DNA of 61,556 nt from Anaerolineae bacterium (GTDB lineage: Bacteria; Chloroflexota; Anaerolineae; Aggregatilineales; Phototrophicaceae): assembly GCA_025454525.1 (NCBI GenBank), contig JALOOG010000013.1, positions 1 through 61,556 of the forward strand. Direction: 5' to 3'. How positions within the stretch are numbered: the stretch's first letter is position 1; the number at the start of each line of letters is the position of its first letter. Positions 58,576-61,556 of this stretch are shown here, piece after piece. Both the position numbers and the translations under genes were made by a program. Under the pieces are notes generated by a model. That model was not told where the DNA came from, did not search any database, and was given only the letters and a program-made list of their open reading frames with translations.

Positions 58576-60165
58576 TTACATCTCTAGATAATCGCGTAGT
58601 TGTCGGGAGCGGGTTGGATGCCGCAATTTGCGTAAGGCCTTGGCCTCAATTTGACGGATGCGCTCACGAGTCACGCCAAAATGTTTTCCGACTTCTTCTA
58701 AGGTATGATCTTGGCCATCGATCAGACCGAAACGTAACTCTAACACCTCACGCTCCCGATCGCTCAACACGGCCAAGGCCGCACGGATCTGATCCTTGAC
58801 CAATTGACGAGTCGCCGCTTCCACAGGCCCTAACACTTTATCATCCTCAATAAAGTCACCCAGTAGGCTACTGTCTTCTTGGCCGATCGGCATCTCTAAG
58901 CTCACCGGCTCTTGGCTAATCCGCATGATCTTACGGACTTTTTGAGCGGCCCGGCGTAACTTGCGATTCAAGCTTGGGTCAAGTGGGATGCCGTTTTCGC
59001 GTAAGAGTTTGATCGCTTCGGTCTCATCTTTGGTCAAGAAGTCCATATCCAAGGCCACTTGTTCGGCACTCGGTTCAGCGCCGTATTTTTGCAACAATTG
59101 GCGTTGCACGCGCATCAATCGGTTGATCGTCTCGACCATGTGAACCGGAATACGAATCGTGCGCGCTTGATCGGCAATCGCCCGACTGATCGCTTGACGA
59201 ATCCACCAAGTCGCATAGGTGCTAAACTTAAAGCCTTTGGTATGATCAAATTTGGCCACTGCTCGCAACAGGCCGATATTGCCCTCTTGGATCAGATCCA
59301 AAAAGTTGATCCCGCGTCCCATGTAGCGCTTTGCCACGCTCACCACCAAACGTAAGTTGGCACGGGTGAGCGCTTCAGCGGCCATCACTGATTTTTGTTC
59401 GATCTTCTCAAATAAGTCTGGCAATTCATCGATCATGTCCTCATTCGAGAACAGCCATTGTTGAAACACCTCTTTCGACGGGAGTTTGTTGGTTTCGCGA
59501 TGATGTTTACGAAGCGCCATTTGTAACTCTATCGGCAACAAGTAGAGGCCTTGCAACGTATTAAACAGATGTTGCGCGAGTTCTGTCCAGGCTTCATCGC
59601 GTCCCCAATCACGCCGACGCAAATAATTTCGCACATAAGAACGCGAACTTTGATCCCAGTTATCGGCGATCAATTGCGCTTCATCGATCAACGACCGTAG
59701 TTCCGGTTGTTCTTGCTCAAATTTTTTGGCTAAACGGGTGACATCCGCCCAATTTTTAACGATAAAGTCGTAAGTTGATTGTGTCACTTCGATCGGTTGG
59801 GGTAATCCGATCGTGTCCTGATCATTTTCCACCGCCGAAAGCTTGTCATTTAATTCTTGCAACAAACGCTCCGCCGCCACTTGGGTACTTAACCAGATCT
59901 CGCGATTCCCGTCTAACAACGGGACTTGCCCGATCTCTTTAAGGTACATTCGCACTGGATCATCGGCTAACGATACCGCGTCTAAGCGTGCGGTTTCTTC
60001 GTTAAGCGCCTCTTCATCAATCTCCTCTAGATCCTCTTCATCGGGTTCATCATCAAGTAACTTACCCGATGCCAACGGAGGCACAGCGAGATCTTCATCC
60101 TCATCTATCTCGAATTCTTCGTCTTCAAATTCAAATTCGTCGTTTAATTCGTCTTTATTACTCAT
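58576..60165 (-). CDS. rpoD: RNA polymerase primary sigma factor RpoD
   Basis: About 529 residues. A very acidic N-terminus (about 5-60) precedes region 1.2 ([16 protein letters not shown]). A long non-conserved spacer leads to region 2 with [34 protein letters not shown] and [18 protein letters not shown], then region 3, and region 4 with [16 protein letters not shown] and [17 protein letters not shown]. All DNA-contacting motifs are those of a housekeeping sigma-70. ATG 60165 with AAGGGA is preferred over TTG 60171. It follows dnaG after about 50 bases. Confidence 0.97.
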   Translation of the reverse strand: MSNKDELNDEFEFEDEEFEIDEDEDLAVPPLASGKLLDDEPDEEDLEEIDEEALNEETARLDAVSLADDPVRMYLKEIGQVPLLDGNREIWLSTQVAAERLLQELNDKLSAVENDQDTIGLPQPIEVTQSTYDFIVKNWADVTRLAKKFEQEQPELRSLIDEAQLIADNWDQSSRSYVRNYLRRRDWGRDEAWTELAQHLFNTLQGLYLLPIELQMALRKHHRETNKLPSKEVFQQWLFSNEDMIDELPDLFEKIEQKSVMAAEALTRANLRLVVSVAKRYMGRGINFLDLIQEGNIGLLRAVAKFDHTKGFKFSTYATWWIRQAISRAIADQARTIRIPVHMVETINRLMRVQRQLLQKYGAEPSAEQVALDMDFLTKDETEAIKLLRENGIPLDPSLNRKLRRAAQKVRKIMRISQEPVSLEMPIGQEDSSLLGDFIEDDKVLGPVEAATRQLVKDQIRAALAVLSDREREVLELRFGLIDGQDHTLEEVGKHFGVTRERIRQIEAKALRKLRHPTRSRQLRDYLEM

Positions 60166-60214
60166 CAGCAATCCCTTATAAGGATAGGAAAAACCATTTT
60201 AACCAGTGGCGCGA

Positions 60215-61556
60215 TCAAATAAAATGCTTGCTTAAACGTTGTAGTTCTCGTTGAATCAAATTGAGTGCGCGGGTGATCAAGGCGAAATGCTGGAGATAAA
60301 CGCTGACATCATCCCCACTTGCTAAGATCTCACGTTGCAAAAATTCTAATTCTTGGCAATCCCGTTGTAAACGCTGTTGGCGTAGGCGCAACATCTTATC
60401 GATAAATTCCGTTGACCCATCCAGCACCGCGATCCGGCGTTCAAAGTTTTTCCATTGATTAACTCTATCCCCTTCCATACGTCCCTGCAAACGCTGTTGG
60501 GCATATTGCGATTCTTCGATCACTAGGCGCGTGGCCAAGTCAAACAGCGGCGACTCTAGGTTTTCCCGTAAAAAAACCTCAATTTCCAACTCATCTTGCG
60601 ACAAGGCCTGTTTAAACATCTGGATCAAAGCGCGAAAATCGTGATGCTGAAAATCTTCCACGTCTAACTCACCGAGTCCGGTCTGTTCTAACAGCGCGGT
60701 ATCTCGTGGAGCGTTGCGTGCCAATTCCCGGAATTTGCGATTAATCAGGTAAAACCAATCCGGTTGACGTAACAACAAACGCACACAATGGACTTCTAAC
60801 GGGATTTCCCGTTGTGCGATCTTCGGTGACGCTTTTTTAGCGGTCGGAGGTGTCAACACCAGATCCGAAAAATCCGGCTCATATGCAACATCATCCGGCG
60901 GGGTGAGGCTGTCATAATTGATCGGGGGGGCCTCTGGTGGGACATCATCATTACGGATCACCGGTGTCAGGACAGGCGGACGCGGTTTACGGGCTTCTTC
61001 TTGGCGCTGTTCATGTGACCATTCTAACAGGGTACGCTCATTGATCCGCAAGCGTTGGGCCAACTTCTGTAAGTTATCCTGTAGATACAGGTCATTTTGT
61101 GAGGCCCGCAAAATCGGCAATAAACGCCGCGCCACCGCTTCACGCTCTAATAACGTCGGATTCGGCGGTAAGTGCGCGGTTTCAACTTCGATCACATAAT
61201 CTGAGACGGGTGTCGCGTTCGCGATCAATTCCCCCCATCGTTCAGGCGACTCGCGGATCAGATCATCCGGGTCTTTCGCGCCGGGGATCTGCAAGATGCG
61301 AACATCCACCGAAAGCCGGCCGGCCCAATCAGCTTCTAGCGTTTGACGGGCGACCTCTAGGCTTCGCATGGTCGCATTTTGCCCAGCCGCATCGGAGTCT
61401 AAAGCTAGGATGATCTTTTTAGCCCAACGCGGCGCAATCAATTTGAGTTGCGTTTCAGTGAGTGCCGTCCCCATTTGGGCCACCACCTGCTGGAAGCCCG
61501 CTTGTTGCGCGGTGATCGCATCCACATAGCCTTCCACGATCACCACCGTCTCTTGA
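60215..61556 (-). CDS. dnaG: DNA primase DnaG, C-terminal part (cut by the window edge)
   Basis: The frame runs off the end of the window. The visible 447 or so codons start inside the TOPRIM domain: VVIVEGYVDAITAQQAGF with the catalytic Glu, then LALDSDAAGQNA with the metal-binding Asp pair, then PGAKDPDDLIRE. The rest is the helical C-terminal region that binds DnaB. The zinc finger and the N-terminal RNA-polymerase fold are outside the window. It is upstream of rpoD, the classical dnaG-rpoD pair. Confidence 0.96.
   Translation of the reverse strand, partial: QETVVIVEGYVDAITAQQAGFQQVVAQMGTALTETQLKLIAPRWAKKIILALDSDAAGQNATMRSLEVARQTLEADWAGRLSVDVRILQIPGAKDPDDLIRESPERWGELIANATPVSDYVIEVETAHLPPNPTLLEREAVARRLLPILRASQNDLYLQDNLQKLAQRLRINERTLLEWSHEQRQEEARKPRPPVLTPVIRNDDVPPEAPPINYDSLTPPDDVAYEPDFSDLVLTPPTAKKASPKIAQREIPLEVHCVRLLLRQPDWFYLINRKFRELARNAPRDTALLEQTGLGELDVEDFQHHDFRALIQMFKQALSQDELEIEVFLRENLESPLFDLATRLVIEESQYAQQRLQGRMEGDRVNQWKNFERRIAVLDGSTEFIDKMLRLRQQRLQRDCQELEFLQREILASGDDVSVYLQHFALITRALNLIQRELQRLSKHFI

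Overview
The window reads like a chromosomal segment of a mesophilic Chloroflexota (Anaerolineae-like) bacterium; this is an inference from gene style, not from a marker gene. Supporting points are a full 14-gene nuoA-N operon, a FAS1-type (fasciclin) domain fused to the phosphate-binding protein, large polytopic membrane proteins of the PTPS-related kind, many TPR/FHA/WD40 proteins, and roughly balanced base composition. GATC is strikingly frequent inside genes. No rRNA, tRNA, CRISPR array, prophage or complete insertion sequence was seen. The last gene (dnaG) is cut by the window edge.

Layout. 29-5575 (minus): a tight run of eight genes (two GNAT acetyltransferases, an AlaX tRNA-editing protein, an unknown protein, three paralogous membrane-anchored TPR proteins, a single-pass membrane protein). 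5656-10646 (plus): a large membrane protein, then a TPR / UroD-family / rsmD / degenerate IrrE-like group. 10670-13219 (minus): cca-hpt and an FHA protein. 13392-17212 (plus): an Hsp70 / HEAT / exported WD40 operon. 17209-23286 (minus and plus): a motor-less helicase-associated protein, a small nitroreductase-like protein, and a heterodimeric ABC exporter. 23754-28932 (plus): pstS-C-A-B with unusual extracytoplasmic domains. 28985-31923 (minus): a hydrolase-like membrane protein without its nucleophile and a secreted protein with six internal repeats. 32342-37205: CsbD-like stress protein, a lipoprotein, a TrmA/RlmD-like protein without the catalytic cysteine, a cold-shock protein, an inositol-monophosphatase-like enzyme, a double-FHA protein and a macrodomain protein, followed by a MarR regulator. 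38366-55485 (minus): the complex I operon. 55629-61556 (minus): alpha/beta hydrolase, a repeat-rich gap, a Nudix-GNAT fusion, and rpoD-dnaG.

The strongest candidates for something undescribed are in the two large membrane systems. Complex I carries a DUF4397-like domain of about 250 residues inside NuoJ, two long Asp/Glu/His-rich loops in NuoL, an extended NuoH and an extra TPR gene between nuoF and nuoG. The Pst transporter has a FAS1-PstS fusion, a duplicated EIM..TLTV-type module in the first outer loop of PstC, and a long outer loop in PstA. Together they suggest that this lineage grafts extracytoplasmic domains onto otherwise conserved complexes. A three-copy dispersed repeat (about 8.0, 32.1 and 57.2 kb) and a hairpin repeat family with compensatory arm changes (56.8-57.5 kb) are also worth following.
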